Source of the DNA: Actinomycetospora termitidis | Lineage (GTDB): Bacteria > Actinomycetota > Actinomycetes > Mycobacteriales > Pseudonocardiaceae | NCBI RefSeq assembly: GCF_030286555.1 | Contig: NZ_JASVWF010000005.1 | Location: 186,001 to 250,000, forward strand | Direction: 5' to 3' | DNA length: 64,000 nt | Made by a program: the position numbers and the translations under genes | Shown here: positions 1 through 8,641 of the stretch, piece by piece | How positions within the stretch are numbered: position 1 is the stretch's first letter | Layout: each line of letters opens with the position of its first letter | The notes under the pieces: model-generated | The model's input: only the letters and a program-made list of their open reading frames with translations | Database searches by the model: none | Told to the model about the DNA's origin: nothing

Positions 1-24
1 GTGGGCGAGGTGCTCGACGCCGGC

Positions 25-819
25 TCAGCGCCGGGCGAGCGCCCGCATCGCGGCGGTCGCGAACACGAGCGTCACCGCCGCGGACCAGGCCAGGGTCGCG
101 AGCAGCGGCGGCCCGAGCGGCGTCGTCCCGGTGAGCAGGGAGCGCAGGGTGTCGTTGGCCGCGGTGACCGGGTTGAGCGCGACCCAGGCCCGCAGCGGGC
201 CGGGCATCGTGTCCAGCGGCACGAGCGCATTGCTGGTGAACGTGATCGGGAGGACGAGCACGAACCCGAACACCTGGACCTTCTCCGGGTCGCGGGCCAG
301 CACCCCGATCCACACCGGGATCCAGGAGAACGCGAGCGTGAACACGACCAGGACCGCCGCGGCCCCGAGGAGCGCCGCCGGACCGGCGTCGGGCCGGAAG
401 CCCAGCACGAACCCGACGACGAGCAGCACCGCGAACGACCACAGCTGGCGCACCACGTCCGCGAGCAGGCGTCCGGCGAGCGGCGCGGAGCGGGCGATCG
501 GCATGCTGCGGAACCGGTCGTGCAGCCCCTGGCGCAGGTCGGTCGCGAGCCCGATCGCCGCATAGATCGACAGGAAGAGCGCGTTCTGCACGACGAGCCC
601 GCCGAACGCGAAGTCGAGGTAGGCGCCCGGGCTGCCCGCGATCGCCCCGCCGAAGACGTAGGTGAACAGCAGGGTGAACATCACCGGCTGCACGGACAGG
701 TCGAGCAGTTCGGTCGGCTTGTGCCGGATCTGGAGCAGGCTGCGCCAGGCCATCGTCATCGCCTGCCGCAGCGCGGTCAGCGGCCCGACGGACCGGGTCG
801 GCGTCGAGGTGAGGATCAT
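25..819 (-). CDS. ABC-2 type export permease (DrrB-like)
   Basis: Membrane half of a two-gene ABC exporter. The 264-residue product has a short cytoplasmic N-terminus and about six hydrophobic spans, typical of ABC-2/DrrB permeases. I chose the ATG at 819 because it overlaps the stop of the ATPase gene as ATGA; the frame stays open further upstream, but only as a shadow of the ATPase gene. DrrAB-type pairs often give self-resistance to aromatic polyketides, and the biosynthetic operon starts about 2 kb away, so export of that product is a reasonable inference. The sequence does not show the substrate. Confidence 0.9.
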   Translation of the reverse strand: MILTSTPTRSVGPLTALRQAMTMAWRSLLQIRHKPTELLDLSVQPVMFTLLFTYVFGGAIAGSPGAYLDFAFGGLVVQNALFLSIYAAIGLATDLRQGLHDRFRSMPIARSAPLAGRLLADVVRQLWSFAVLLVVGFVLGFRPDAGPAALLGAAAVLVVFTLAFSWIPVWIGVLARDPEKVQVFGFVLVLPITFTSNALVPLDTMPGPLRAWVALNPVTAANDTLRSLLTGTTPLGPPLLATLAWSAAVTLVFATAAMRALARR

Positions 820-1796
820 GCGGGGCTCCCGGTCCGGGTGGCGGTGCGGGGGGTCGGGTCGACCCGCGACGGCGTGTCGACCAGGGACAGGAAGACCTCG
901 TCGAGGCTCGCCCGGCGCAGGCTCACCTCGGCCAGGTGCACGCCGGCCTCGTCGAGGCGGCGCAGCACGGCGGGCAGCACGTCGGGGTCGGAGACCGTGG
1001 CCCGCACCGCCCCGTCGACGACGGTGACCTCGCCGCGGGCCAGGTCGCGGGCCGTCGTGGCGACGACGTCGAGGCGGTCGGCGAGGACCGGACGCAGCTC
1101 GAGCGCGGAGCCGCCCAGGCTCGCCTTGAGGCCGTCCGGGGTCCCCGCGGCCACGACGCGCCCCCGGTCGAGGACGACGACGTCGTCGGCGAGCCGGTCG
1201 GCCTCCTCCAGGTACTGCGTGGTGAGCAGGACCGTGGTGCCGCCGTCGACCAGCCCGCGGACCGCCGCCCACAGCTCCACCCGGCTCGCCGGGTCGAGGC
1301 CGGTGGTCGGCTCGTCCAGGAAGAGCACCCGGGGTCGGCCCACCAGGCTGGCGGCGAGGTCCAACCGGCGGCGCATGCCCCCGGAGTAGGTGGCGGCGGG
1401 GCGGGTGGCGGCGTCGACGAGGCCGAATTCCGCGAGCAGTTCCGCGGCCCGGGCCCGGGCCGCGCGGCGCGCGAGGCCGAGCAGGCGGCCGACGAGCACG
1501 AGGTTCTCGGTGCCCGTGAGGGTCTCGTCGACCCCCGCGTACTGGCCGGTCAGTCCGATCAGCCCGCGGACCTCGTGGGCCCGGGCGACCACGTCCAGAC
1601 CGCCGACCCGGGCGTGCCCGGCGTCCGGGCGCAGCAGGGTGCCGAGGATCCGGACGGCGGTCGTCTTGCCCGCGCCGTTCGGGCCGAGGAGCGCGAGGAC
1701 GCTCCCGGCCGGGACGCGCAGGTCGATGCCGGCGAGTCCGACGTTCCCCCGGAACTGCTTGACGAGGCCCTCGGCCTCGATCGCGTTGTCGTCCAC
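816..1796 (-). CDS. ABC transporter ATP-binding protein (DrrA-like)
   Basis: ATPase that powers the adjacent permease. The 326-residue product has Walker A GPNGAGKT near residue 38, the signature YSGGMRRRLD, Walker B VLFLDEPTTGLD, the switch histidine replaced by glutamine in LLTTQYLEEADR, and the extra C-terminal domain of about 100 residues seen in DrrA-type drug exporters. The start is GTG with no convincing Shine-Dalgarno sequence. A perfect 13-bp inverted repeat ends 4 nt upstream of it, so the message may be leaderless or the repeat may be an operator over the promoter. It forms an operon with the permease through a 4-bp overlap. Confidence 0.93.
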   Translation of the reverse strand: MDDNAIEAEGLVKQFRGNVGLAGIDLRVPAGSVLALLGPNGAGKTTAVRILGTLLRPDAGHARVGGLDVVARAHEVRGLIGLTGQYAGVDETLTGTENLVLVGRLLGLARRAARARAAELLAEFGLVDAATRPAATYSGGMRRRLDLAASLVGRPRVLFLDEPTTGLDPASRVELWAAVRGLVDGGTTVLLTTQYLEEADRLADDVVVLDRGRVVAAGTPDGLKASLGGSALELRPVLADRLDVVATTARDLARGEVTVVDGAVRATVSDPDVLPAVLRRLDEAGVHLAEVSLRRASLDEVFLSLVDTPSRVDPTPRTATRTGSPA

Positions 1797-1800
1797 GATC

Positions 1801-1838
1801 AGGAGCCTGACACGTCAGAGCGCAGGTGTCAGGCTCCT
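1801..1838. promoter_or_regulatory. Perfect 13-bp inverted repeat before the ABC exporter
   Basis: AGGAGCCTGACAC and its exact reverse complement are separated by 12 bp. The repeat sits between the end of the upstream membrane-protein gene and the GTG of the ABC ATPase. No T-run follows it in the direction of transcription, so an operator (for example for a TetR-type repressor) is more likely than a terminator. Its half-site GGAGCCTGACAC resembles the motif near 2599-2620 and 20231-20250. Confidence 0.6.
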
Positions 1839-1866
1839 TGTTCTGGTCCTCGAGCCGTCCTCGAGA

Positions 1867-2529
1867 TCAGCCCTCGGGATCGACCGGGCTGCGGCGCCCG
1901 TACCACTGCGTCCAGGCGACCAGCAGGATGATCGCGAGGGCGGCCATCGCCTGGCTGAGCAGCGCGGCCACCTCGATCGGCAGCGTGTAGATCACCAGGA
2001 CGCGCAGGGACGACTCGGTGATCAGGCCCAGGCCCCACACCCAGGTCATGCGCCGGTTGAGCGCCCGGAACTCCGGGGAGCGGGTCCACTGGGCGTCGAA
2101 GGCCCGCGGGCGCGGCGAGAGGCTGCGCCGGATGTAGTAGATCAGCGGCTTCGCGAACGCGAGGCTCGCCAGGATCGCGAGCCCGACCGACGCGGTGATG
2201 ACCGAGTCCTTCGCGAGCACGAACCGGGCGTCGCCGGTGAGCAGCGCGGCGATGACGCCGAGCGAGAAGCGGACGACGAGCAGGATCGACAGCGCCCCGA
2301 CCTCGCGCTCGCGGATCCAGATGACGATGGCACGGACCAGGGCGACACCGCCCGCCGTCGCGAGCGCGGCGGCCTCGTGGACCCCGAGCCCGAGCAGGGC
2401 CAGGTACGCGGCGAAGGGGACCATGACGTCGACGACGAGGGTCCACGCGATCGTCCGCCACGACGAGGTGGGGGTGGGGGTGGTGCCCGCGGGGGGCGAG
2501 CTGCGCTCCGCGGCGTCCTGCGGGGTCAT
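1867..2529 (-). CDS. VC0807/septation-protein-A-like membrane protein
   Basis: Predicted integral membrane protein of 220 residues with a charged N-terminal tail and five or six hydrophobic spans. The pattern WTLVVDVMVPFAAYLAL followed by a central IRRSLSP/RAFDAQW loop resembles the VC0807 family of unknown function, which is distantly like intracellular septation protein A. I chose the ATG at 2529 because AGAGGT lies just upstream; the frame continues to 2706 without a good ribosome site. A motif shared with the promoter at 20.2 kb lies about 70 bp upstream. Its role in the neighbouring cluster is unknown; a passive part in export or resistance is only a guess. Confidence 0.72.
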   Translation of the reverse strand: MTPQDAAERSSPPAGTTPTPTSSWRTIAWTLVVDVMVPFAAYLALLGLGVHEAAALATAGGVALVRAIVIWIREREVGALSILLVVRFSLGVIAALLTGDARFVLAKDSVITASVGLAILASLAFAKPLIYYIRRSLSPRPRAFDAQWTRSPEFRALNRRMTWVWGLGLITESSLRVLVIYTLPIEVAALLSQAMAALAIILLVAWTQWYGRRSPVDPEG

Positions 2530-2598
2530 CGCGACCTCTCGTGCGGCCCGGGGGGGCCGCGGATGTCCGGTGCCGGGCGCGGCGACGGCCGGTCCGGA

Positions 2599-2620
2599 GG
2601 TGTCAGGTTCCGTGTACCCC
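2599..2620. promoter_or_regulatory. Recurrent operator-like motif upstream of the membrane protein
   Basis: The 22-bp stretch beginning GGTGTCAGGTTCCGTGTACC matches the minus strand of 20229-20250 at 18 of 22 positions. Both copies lie upstream of a small membrane-protein gene and in the same orientation relative to it. A shared regulator is inferred from this; no regulator is assigned. Confidence 0.45.
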
Positions 2621-2644
2621 GGCTCGGTCCCGGCCACGCGCCGG

Positions 2645-3439
2645 TCAGGCGGCGCGATCGACCGGTGCCCCGGACCGCCGGCCGTCGGGCGCCCCGAGCA
2701 CGACACGGAACGCGTCCTCGAGGCAGGCGGAGGGGTCGACGCCGAGCTCCCGGCGCAGCAGGGCGGTCACCGAGCGGTACGCGTCCACCGCCTCCTGACG
2801 GCGGCCCGACAGCGCCAGCGCCCGCACGAGCTGCGCGTGGTAGGTCTCGTGGAACGGGTGGGTCCGGACGAGCCGCTTGAGGTCACCGATGAGCTCGCGG
2901 TGCCGGCCCGCCCGCATCCCGGCCTCCAGGGACAGTTCGACGGCGCACAGGCGCAGCTCGTCGAGGTGCGCGACGTGGCCGGACAGCACGTCGCCGCACT
3001 CCACGTCGGCGAGGGCCGGCCCGCGCCAGAGGCGGAGCGCGTCGGCGAGCATCCGGGACGCCTCCTCGGGCTCGGTGTCGAGGACGGCCCGGGCCCGACC
3101 GACGGCGTCGGTGAACACCTCGACGTCGACGGAGCCGGCCGGGGTGCGCAGGAGGTACCCCTGCGGTCGGGTCTCGATCCCCACCCCGCCCGCGGCCACG
3201 TCGGGGTCGGTGGAGCCGGAGAGCAGCCGTCGTAGTTGGTAGATGTAGGTCTGCAACGTCGTCAGCAGGCTCTCCGGCGGGTGGTCGCCCCACAGCTCGG
3301 TGGCGAGCGAGTCGACGTACGTGACGCGGTTGGCGTTGAGGAGCAGCGCGGCGAGGACCTGGCGCTGCTTGGGCGCCGTCGGTCGGCCGCGCCCGTCCTC
3401 GCTGTGCACGTCCAGGCCTCCGAGCAGGGCGAACTCCAT
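2645..3439 (-). CDS. SARP-family transcriptional activator
   Basis: Cluster-situated activator of 264 residues. An OmpR-like winged-helix domain fills roughly residues 1-95 (MEFALLGGL, then PKQRQVLAALLLNANRVTY and LWGDHPPESLLTTLQTYIYQLRRLL). A bacterial transcriptional activation domain of tetratrico-like helices follows (residues about 100-250, ending RRELGVDPSACLEDAF). There is no ATPase module, so it is a short SARP of the DnrI/ActII-ORF4 kind. The ATG at 3439 has GGAGG at the right distance. It is transcribed away from the biosynthetic operon, and the intervening 308 bp carry 11-bp-phased repeats of the type SARPs bind, so it probably activates that operon. Confidence 0.92.
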   Translation of the reverse strand: MEFALLGGLDVHSEDGRGRPTAPKQRQVLAALLLNANRVTYVDSLATELWGDHPPESLLTTLQTYIYQLRRLLSGSTDPDVAAGGVGIETRPQGYLLRTPAGSVDVEVFTDAVGRARAVLDTEPEEASRMLADALRLWRGPALADVECGDVLSGHVAHLDELRLCAVELSLEAGMRAGRHRELIGDLKRLVRTHPFHETYHAQLVRALALSGRRQEAVDAYRSVTALLRRELGVDPSACLEDAFRVVLGAPDGRRSGAPVDRAA

Positions 3440-3579
3440 CAGGACCTCCGGGTTCGAGCGGTGGCGAGGGGTCGGACTCGACCCGGGGCCCACCGTGGGT
3501 GACGGACTCGACGCTGAAGGTCACGGCCGCTCCCGGCGACCGCAGTGTGGTCCCCGCCACAGCCGCGAGGTCCGATCGG

Positions 3580-3591
3580 GCAACCGGTTGC
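3580..3591. promoter_or_regulatory. 12-bp perfect palindrome in the divergent SARP/operon promoter
   Basis: GCAACCGGTTGC is fully symmetric and lies just upstream of the phased direct repeats. It could bind a dimeric regulator acting on either the SARP gene or the operon. The rest of 3440-3747 holds no credible gene; an open frame there has no supporting start or similarity. Confidence 0.4.
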
Positions 3592-3602
3592 GCGGAGGGC
3601 TC

Positions 3603-3664
3603 CGGACGGCCCTGCCGCGGCGTCCGGACGGTCCTCGGACGGCTCTCGGGCGGCTCTCGGTCGA
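3603..3664 (+). promoter_or_regulatory. 11-bp-phased direct repeats, probable SARP binding array
   Basis: Heptamers CGGACGG (3603), CGGACGG (3625), CGGACGG (3636), CGGGCGG (3647) and CGGTCGA (3658) sit exactly 11 or 22 bp apart. A weaker match fills the missing step at 3614, and further weak ones fall at 3669 and 3680. SARP proteins are known to bind heptameric direct repeats repeated once per helical turn just upstream of the -10 region. The array lies 84-145 bp before the first operon gene and beside a SARP gene. Confidence 0.72.
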
Positions 3665-3700
3665 CCCTCGCGCGGGCGTCGAGCGGCCCTCGAGGCGTGC

Positions 3701-3718
3701 TGCCCAGCGTGCTGGGCA
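3701..3718. promoter_or_regulatory. 18-bp inverted repeat before the first operon gene
   Basis: TGCCCAGC and its reverse complement GCTGGGCA flank a 2-bp centre. It sits 29 bp upstream of the ATG at 3748 and downstream of the SARP array, so it could be an operator near the transcription start or a small hairpin in the leader. Confidence 0.5.
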
Positions 3719-3747
3719 CCGACGCCGAACCCGAGAGGGGACCCGCG

Positions 3748-4977
3748 ATGCCCGAATCGACCTGCCGGATCTGCGGCGGGGTGGTGACGATGTTCCTCGA
3801 CCTCGGCCGCCAACCGCTCTCCGACGTGTTCCCGGTCGAGGCGCCCGCGCCCGGCGAGGAGTTCACGTACGCGCTGCGTGTCGGGACCTGCGCCGACTGC
3901 ACCATGGTGCAGCTGCTCGACGAGGTCCCCCGCGAGGCCATGTTCGGGGAGCACTACCCCTACCGGTCCTCCGGCTCCTCGGTGATGCGGGCGCACTTCG
4001 AGGCCCTCGCCAAGTCGCTGCTCGCCGGCGAGCTGTCCGGCCGGAGCGACCCGTTCGTGGTCGAGATCGGCTCCAACGACGGCGTCATGCTGCGCACCAT
4101 CGCCGCCGAGGGCGTACGCCACCTCGGGGTCGAGCCGTCCTCCGGGATCGCGCGGACCGCTGCGGAGCAGGGCGTCGCCGTGCTCACCGCGTTCTTCGAG
4201 GTGGACACCGCCCGGGCGGTCCGCGCCGAGCACGGGCCCGCCGACGTCGTCTACGCGGCCAACACCATCTGCCACATCCCGTACCTCGGCTCGATCCTCG
4301 ACGGGGTCGCGGAGCTGCTCACCGACGACGGGGTGTTCGTCTTCGAGGACCCCTACCTGGGCGACATCGTCGCGAAGACGTCCTACGACCAGATCTACGA
4401 CGAGCACTTCTTCCTGTTCAGCGCGACGACGGTCGCGGACGCGGCCGCCCGCCACGGCCTCGAGCTGGTCGGGGTGGAGCGCCTGCCGGTGCACGGCGGC
4501 GAGGTCCGCTACACGCTGGCCCGGGCCGGCCGGCGCACGCCGGACGCGGCGGTGGGCGAGCTGCTGGCCCAGGAGGCCGCCGCCGACCTGCACTCCCCCG
4601 CCACGCTGCGCCGCTTCGCGGACGCGGTCGCCGCCAACGCCGCCGACCTGGTCGCGCTGCTCGAGCGGCTGCGGGCCGAGGGCGCCCGCGTGGTCGCCTA
4701 CGGGGCGACGGCCAAGAGCGCCACGGTGACGAACTACGCGGGCATCGGGACGGACCTCGTCGAGGCCGTCGTCGACACCACCCCGGAGAAGCAGCACCGG
4801 GTCACGCCCGGGGCGCACCTGCCGGTGCGCCCGGCGAGCACGTTCGCCGAGCCGTACCCGGACTACGCGCTGCTGTTCGCGTGGAACCACGCCGCGGAGA
4901 TCCTGGACCGCGAGGCGGCGTTCCGCGCGGCCGGCGGGCGCTGGATCCTCTACGTGCCCGACGTCCGGGTGGTGTGA
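3748..4977 (+). CDS. TDP-sugar C-methyltransferase (TylC3/EvaC-like)
   Basis: SAM-dependent enzyme expected to add the 3-C-methyl branch to a TDP-4-keto-deoxysugar. The 409-residue product starts with the zinc-binding domain typical of this family (CRICGG, then CADC near residue 50). A Rossmann methyltransferase core follows (VEIGSNDGVMLR), then a C-terminal domain with VVAYGATAKSATVTNYAG, as in TylC3, EvaC and related proteins. I chose the ATG at 3748, which follows GAGAGGGG; the frame is open from 3499 but the extra part lies in the promoter. It is the first gene of the operon, 4 nt before the thymidylyltransferase. Confidence 0.92.
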   Translation: MPESTCRICGGVVTMFLDLGRQPLSDVFPVEAPAPGEEFTYALRVGTCADCTMVQLLDEVPREAMFGEHYPYRSSGSSVMRAHFEALAKSLLAGELSGRSDPFVVEIGSNDGVMLRTIAAEGVRHLGVEPSSGIARTAAEQGVAVLTAFFEVDTARAVRAEHGPADVVYAANTICHIPYLGSILDGVAELLTDDGVFVFEDPYLGDIVAKTSYDQIYDEHFFLFSATTVADAAARHGLELVGVERLPVHGGEVRYTLARAGRRTPDAAVGELLAQEAAADLHSPATLRRFADAVAANAADLVALLERLRAEGARVVAYGATAKSATVTNYAGIGTDLVEAVVDTTPEKQHRVTPGAHLPVRPASTFAEPYPDYALLFAWNHAAEILDREAAFRAAGGRWILYVPDVRVV

Positions 4978-4981
4978 GGAC

Positions 4982-5893
4982 GTGCGCGGCATCCTCCTGG
5001 CCGGCGGCACCGGCTCCCGGCTGCACCCCACCACGCGGGCGGTCTGCAAGCAGCTGCTCCCGGTCTACGACAAGCCGATGATCTTCTACCCGCTGTCGGT
5101 CCTCATGCTGGCCGGCATCCGGGAGATTCTCGTGATCTCGACGCCCGAGGCGCTGCCGGCCTTCCGCGCGCTGCTCGGCGACGGGGCCGACCTGGGGATC
5201 GAGCTGCAGTACGCCGAGCAGGACCGGCCCCGCGGGATCGCGGACGCGCTCGTCGTGGGCCGGGACTTCGTCGGGGACGACGACGTCGCGCTGGTCCTGG
5301 GCGACAACCTGTTCCACGGTGCCGGGTTCTCCGACGTGCTCGCGCACTGCCGGGCGACCGTGGAGCACCGGGGTGGTGCGGTGCTGGTCGGCCACGTCGT
5401 CGCGGATCCCGCCCGGTACGGCGTGGCCGCGATCGACGACGACGGCCGGCTCACGGCCGTCGTCGAGAAGCCGGCCGACCCCCCGAGCGACGTCGCGGTC
5501 ACCGGGCTCTACTTCTACGGCAACGACGTCCTCGACGTCGCCGCGGACGTGGAGCCCTCCGCGCGTGGCGAGCTGGAGATCACCGACGTCAACGCCGCCT
5601 ACGTCCGGCGCGGCACCGCCGAACTCGTGACCCTCGGCCGCGGTTTCGCCTGGCTCGACACCGGCACGCACGCCTCGCTGCTCGACGCCGCGCAGTACGT
5701 GGCCGTGGTCGAGTCGCGCCACGGGGTGCGGATCGCCTGCCCCGAGGAGATCGCCCTGCGGATGGGGTTCATCTCCCCCGCCCAGGCCCGCCGCCTCGGC
5801 GAGCTCTCCGCCTCCTCGGACTACGGGCGCTACGTCGTCGCCGTCGCCGACCAGGCCGACCGTCCGACCCCGACCGTGCTGGAGGCGGTGTGA
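4982..5893 (+). CDS. rfbA: Glucose-1-phosphate thymidylyltransferase
   Basis: Makes TDP-glucose from dTTP and glucose-1-phosphate, the first step of TDP-deoxysugar synthesis. The 303-residue protein shows the complete family signature: [11 protein letters not shown] near residue 8, [31 protein letters not shown], and [11 protein letters not shown]. Length is normal for RmlA. It starts with GTG 4 nt after the previous stop and ends in a 4-bp overlap with the epimerase gene. A 4,6-dehydratase (RmlB), needed for the next step, is not in this window, so that activity must come from elsewhere in the genome. Confidence 0.96.
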   Translation: MRGILLAGGTGSRLHPTTRAVCKQLLPVYDKPMIFYPLSVLMLAGIREILVISTPEALPAFRALLGDGADLGIELQYAEQDRPRGIADALVVGRDFVGDDDVALVLGDNLFHGAGFSDVLAHCRATVEHRGGAVLVGHVVADPARYGVAAIDDDGRLTAVVEKPADPPSDVAVTGLYFYGNDVLDVAADVEPSARGELEITDVNAAYVRRGTAELVTLGRGFAWLDTGTHASLLDAAQYVAVVESRHGVRIACPEEIALRMGFISPAQARRLGELSASSDYGRYVVAVADQADRPTPTVLEAV

Positions 5894-6558
5894 GCGCCCT
5901 CGGGATCGACACCCGGCTCGACACCACCGACGCCCCGGGCACGGTGCGCGACCTCGCCGTGGCGGGCGCCTGGACGATCGCGCCCCCGGTGTTCGGCGAC
6001 GACCGCGGCGCGTTCGTGTCCCCGTTCGTCGAGCCCGAGCACCTGGCCCGCACCGGCCGACGGCTCTTCGCCGTCCGGCAGGCCAGCTTCAGCCGGTCGG
6101 CGGCCGGCGTGGTCCGCGGGATCCACTACTCGACGACCCCCGAGGGCCAGGCCAAGTACGTCTGGTGCTCGGCGGGCTCGGTCCTGGACTACGTGGTCGA
6201 CCTGCGGGTCGGCTCCCCGACCTTCGGGGTCTGGGACGCGGTGCGGCTCGACGCCGCCCGCGGGCAGGCCGTGTCCTTCCCCGTCGGGGTCGGCCACGCG
6301 TTCGTCGCCCTCACCGACGGCGCCTCGATGACCTACCTGCTCTCCACCTCCTACGAGCCCGAGCACGAGCGGGCCGTCTCGGTGCACGACCCGGAGATCG
6401 GCCTCGCGCTGCCCGACGACCTGCCGCCCGCCGCGATGTCGCCGCGGGACACCGCGGCGCCCGGGCTGGCCGAGCTGCGCGCCGCCGGCCTGCTCCCCGA
6501 CCACCCGACCTGCGTCGCGCTCGAGCGCCGCCTGTACGGAGAGGACCCGTCGTCATGA
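5890..6558 (+). CDS. TDP-4-keto-6-deoxyhexose 3,5- or 5-epimerase
   Basis: RmlC-family cupin of 222 residues that inverts C5 (and possibly C3) of the TDP-4-keto sugar, giving the L-series. Visible landmarks are [12 protein letters not shown] near residue 37, [17 protein letters not shown] with the likely catalytic histidine, [16 protein letters not shown], and [12 protein letters not shown]. It overlaps the thymidylyltransferase by GTGA and the aminotransferase by ATGA. With a C-methyltransferase and aminotransferase beside it, the EvaD-like 5-epimerase role is the best guess; sequence alone does not separate 5- from 3,5-epimerase. Confidence 0.9.
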   Translation: MSALGIDTRLDTTDAPGTVRDLAVAGAWTIAPPVFGDDRGAFVSPFVEPEHLARTGRRLFAVRQASFSRSAAGVVRGIHYSTTPEGQAKYVWCSAGSVLDYVVDLRVGSPTFGVWDAVRLDAARGQAVSFPVGVGHAFVALTDGASMTYLLSTSYEPEHERAVSVHDPEIGLALPDDLPPAAMSPRDTAAPGLAELRAAGLLPDHPTCVALERRLYGEDPSS

Positions 6559-7667
6559 CCGTGCGCGTCTGGGACTACCTGCCCGAGTACGCCGACGAGC
6601 GCGAGGACCTGCTCGACGCCGTCGACACCGTGTTCTCGTCCGGCCGCCTCGTCTTCGGGCCGGCCGTGGAGGCCTTCGAGGCGGAGTTCGCCGCCTGGCA
6701 CGGCCTGCCGCACGCCACCGGGGTCGACAACGGCACGAACGCCATCGTGCTCGGGCTGCGCGCCCTCGGCGTCGGCCCCGGCGACGAGGTGATCACGGTG
6801 TCGAACACCGCGGCGCCCACGGTCGTCGCGATCGACCAGATCGGCGCGGTCCCGGTGTTCGTCGACGTCCGCGCCGACGACCAGCTGATGGACACCGACC
6901 TCCTCGAGGCCGCGGTCACGTCGCGGACCCGGGCGATCGTGCCGGTGCACCTCTACGGGCAGTGCGTCGACATGGCCGCGGTGCAGGCGGTCGCCTCGCG
7001 CCACGGGCTGCGGGTGCTCGAGGACTGCGCCCAGGCGCACGCCGCCCGCCACCACGGTCGCCTCGCCGGGACGATGGGCGACGCCGCCGCGTTCTCCTTC
7101 TACCCGACGAAGATCCTGGGCGCCTACGGTGACGGGGGCGCGGTGGTCACCGCCGAGCCGGACGTCGACGCCGACCTGCGCCGGCTGCGCTACTACGGGA
7201 TGGCGCAGCAGTACTACGTGGTCCAGACCCCGGGGCACAACGCCCGCCTCGACGCGGTGCAGGCCGAGATCCTGCGGCGCAAGCTGCGCCGGCTCGACGA
7301 CTACGTCGCCGCGCGCCGCGCGATCGCCGGCCGCTACGCCGAGGGCCTCGGCGACGTCGACGGTCTCACCCTCCCGCCGGTGACCCCGGGCAACGAGCAC
7401 TCCTACTACCTCTACGTCGCACGCCACCCGGAGCGGGAGGAGCTGCTCGAGGGTCTGCGTGCGCACGGGATCGAGCTGACCGTGAGCTACCGCTGGCCGG
7501 TGCACACGATGAGCGGGTTCGCGCACCTGGGACTCGGGCCGGGGTCGCTGCCGGTGACCGAGCGGCTCGCGGGCGAGATCCTCTCGCTGCCGATGTACTC
7601 GTCGCTAGACAAGGGCACGCAGGACGACGTCGTCGCGGCGGTGCGCACCGTGCTGGGGGCCCCGTGA
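6555..7667 (+). CDS. TDP-sugar aminotransferase (DegT/DnrJ/EryC1 family)
   Basis: PLP enzyme that replaces a sugar keto group by an amine, probably at C3. The 370-residue protein has the family layout: [21 protein letters not shown] at the N-terminus, [51 protein letters not shown] with the PLP-binding lysine, and [10 protein letters not shown]. The ATG at 6555 is fixed by its overlap with the epimerase stop; the frame extends further left only as a shadow of that gene. Together with the C-methyltransferase it points to a 3-amino-3-C-methyl deoxysugar such as a vancosamine-type sugar (inference). Confidence 0.93.
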   Translation: MTVRVWDYLPEYADEREDLLDAVDTVFSSGRLVFGPAVEAFEAEFAAWHGLPHATGVDNGTNAIVLGLRALGVGPGDEVITVSNTAAPTVVAIDQIGAVPVFVDVRADDQLMDTDLLEAAVTSRTRAIVPVHLYGQCVDMAAVQAVASRHGLRVLEDCAQAHAARHHGRLAGTMGDAAAFSFYPTKILGAYGDGGAVVTAEPDVDADLRRLRYYGMAQQYYVVQTPGHNARLDAVQAEILRRKLRRLDDYVAARRAIAGRYAEGLGDVDGLTLPPVTPGNEHSYYLYVARHPEREELLEGLRAHGIELTVSYRWPVHTMSGFAHLGLGPGSLPVTERLAGEILSLPMYSSLDKGTQDDVVAAVRTVLGAP

Positions 7668-8629
7668 GCGGCACCGTGATCGGGCCGGTGTTGGTGCTGG
7701 GCGCCGGGGGCTACCTGGGGTCGACCCTGGTCACGCACCTGGCGCGGCGGGGCACGGAGGTCGTCGCCGTCGGACGGCGGGCCCCGCGCGCCGTGGGACC
7801 GACGGTGCGGACCGCGGCCGTCGACGCGACCGACCCCGACGACCTCGCGCGGGTCGTCGCGGGCGCCGGTGCGGTCGTGCACCTCGTCGCCCATCTCGTC
7901 CCCGGACGGTCGTGGCGGGTCGCCGACGACGACCCGGCCGGCGAGGCCGGCACCGTCGGGCCCGCCCGGGCACTGGTCGCGGCCCTGCGCGACCGCCGGG
8001 TGCCCGTGGTGACCGCCAGCACGGTCGGGATCGCCGGGTGCCCGGAGCGGATCCGCCTCGACGGCACCGAGCCCGACGACCCCCGGACCCCGTACGACCG
8101 GCAGAAGCTCGCGGCCGAACGGGCCCTGCTGGAGTCCGGCCTGCCGGCCGTCCCGGTCCGCCTGCCCACCGTCTACGGGCGGGGAGCCGACCCCGCCGCC
8201 CCGGGGACCGGGGTGGTCGCGGCCATGGCGCAGCGCGCCGCCGCCGGGCGGGACCTCACGCTCTGGCACGACGGGTCGGTGCGCCGCGACCTGCTCCACG
8301 TCCGGGACGTCGCCGCGGCCCTCGACGCCGCCGTCCGGCACGCCGACCGGCTCGCGGGCCGGCCCTGGGTGATCGGCACGGGGATCGGCGTCCCGCTCGG
8401 GGCCGTCGTCCGCGGCCTCGCCACCCGGATCGCCGACCGCACCGGACGCGAACCCGTGCCCGTGGTGCAGGTCCCCGCCCCGGATCACGCCGCGCCCACC
8501 GACTTCCACTCCGTCGAGGTCGACCCCGCCGCCTTCCGGGCGGTCACCGGGTGGCGGGCGCGCACCCCGCTCGGCACCGGCCTCGACGAGGTCGCCGACG
8601 CCGTCGCCACCCGACCCGTCCCCGTCTGA
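7664..8629 (+). CDS. NAD(P)-dependent TDP-4-ketohexose reductase (extended SDR)
   Basis: Sugar 4-ketoreductase candidate (EvaE/EryBIV type). The 321-residue extended short-chain dehydrogenase has the Rossmann glycine motif GAGGYLG near residue 14, serine/threonine at VTASTVG, the catalytic pair in PYDRQK, and [10 protein letters not shown] after it. A conserved [14 protein letters not shown] segment is typical of sugar epimerases and reductases. It starts with GTG overlapping the aminotransferase stop and is followed after 12 nt by the cupin gene. As the last sugar gene in the operon it would set C4 stereochemistry; an epimerase function remains possible. Confidence 0.85.
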   Translation: MSGTVIGPVLVLGAGGYLGSTLVTHLARRGTEVVAVGRRAPRAVGPTVRTAAVDATDPDDLARVVAGAGAVVHLVAHLVPGRSWRVADDDPAGEAGTVGPARALVAALRDRRVPVVTASTVGIAGCPERIRLDGTEPDDPRTPYDRQKLAAERALLESGLPAVPVRLPTVYGRGADPAAPGTGVVAAMAQRAAAGRDLTLWHDGSVRRDLLHVRDVAAALDAAVRHADRLAGRPWVIGTGIGVPLGAVVRGLATRIADRTGREPVPVVQVPAPDHAAPTDFHSVEVDPAAFRAVTGWRARTPLGTGLDEVADAVATRPVPV

Positions 8630-8641
8630 GGAGAACCGACC

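Noticed and set aside
1-1389. A 462-codon plus-strand open frame over the ABC transporter genes
   Set aside because: It is arginine/proline-rich antisense sequence; the opposite strand carries the ABC ATPase and permease.
1801-1838. Rho-independent terminator of the VC0807-like gene
   Set aside because: No T-run follows the hairpin in the direction of transcription, and the repeat lies only 4 bp before the ABC start codon with a half-site shared by other promoters. An operator fits better.
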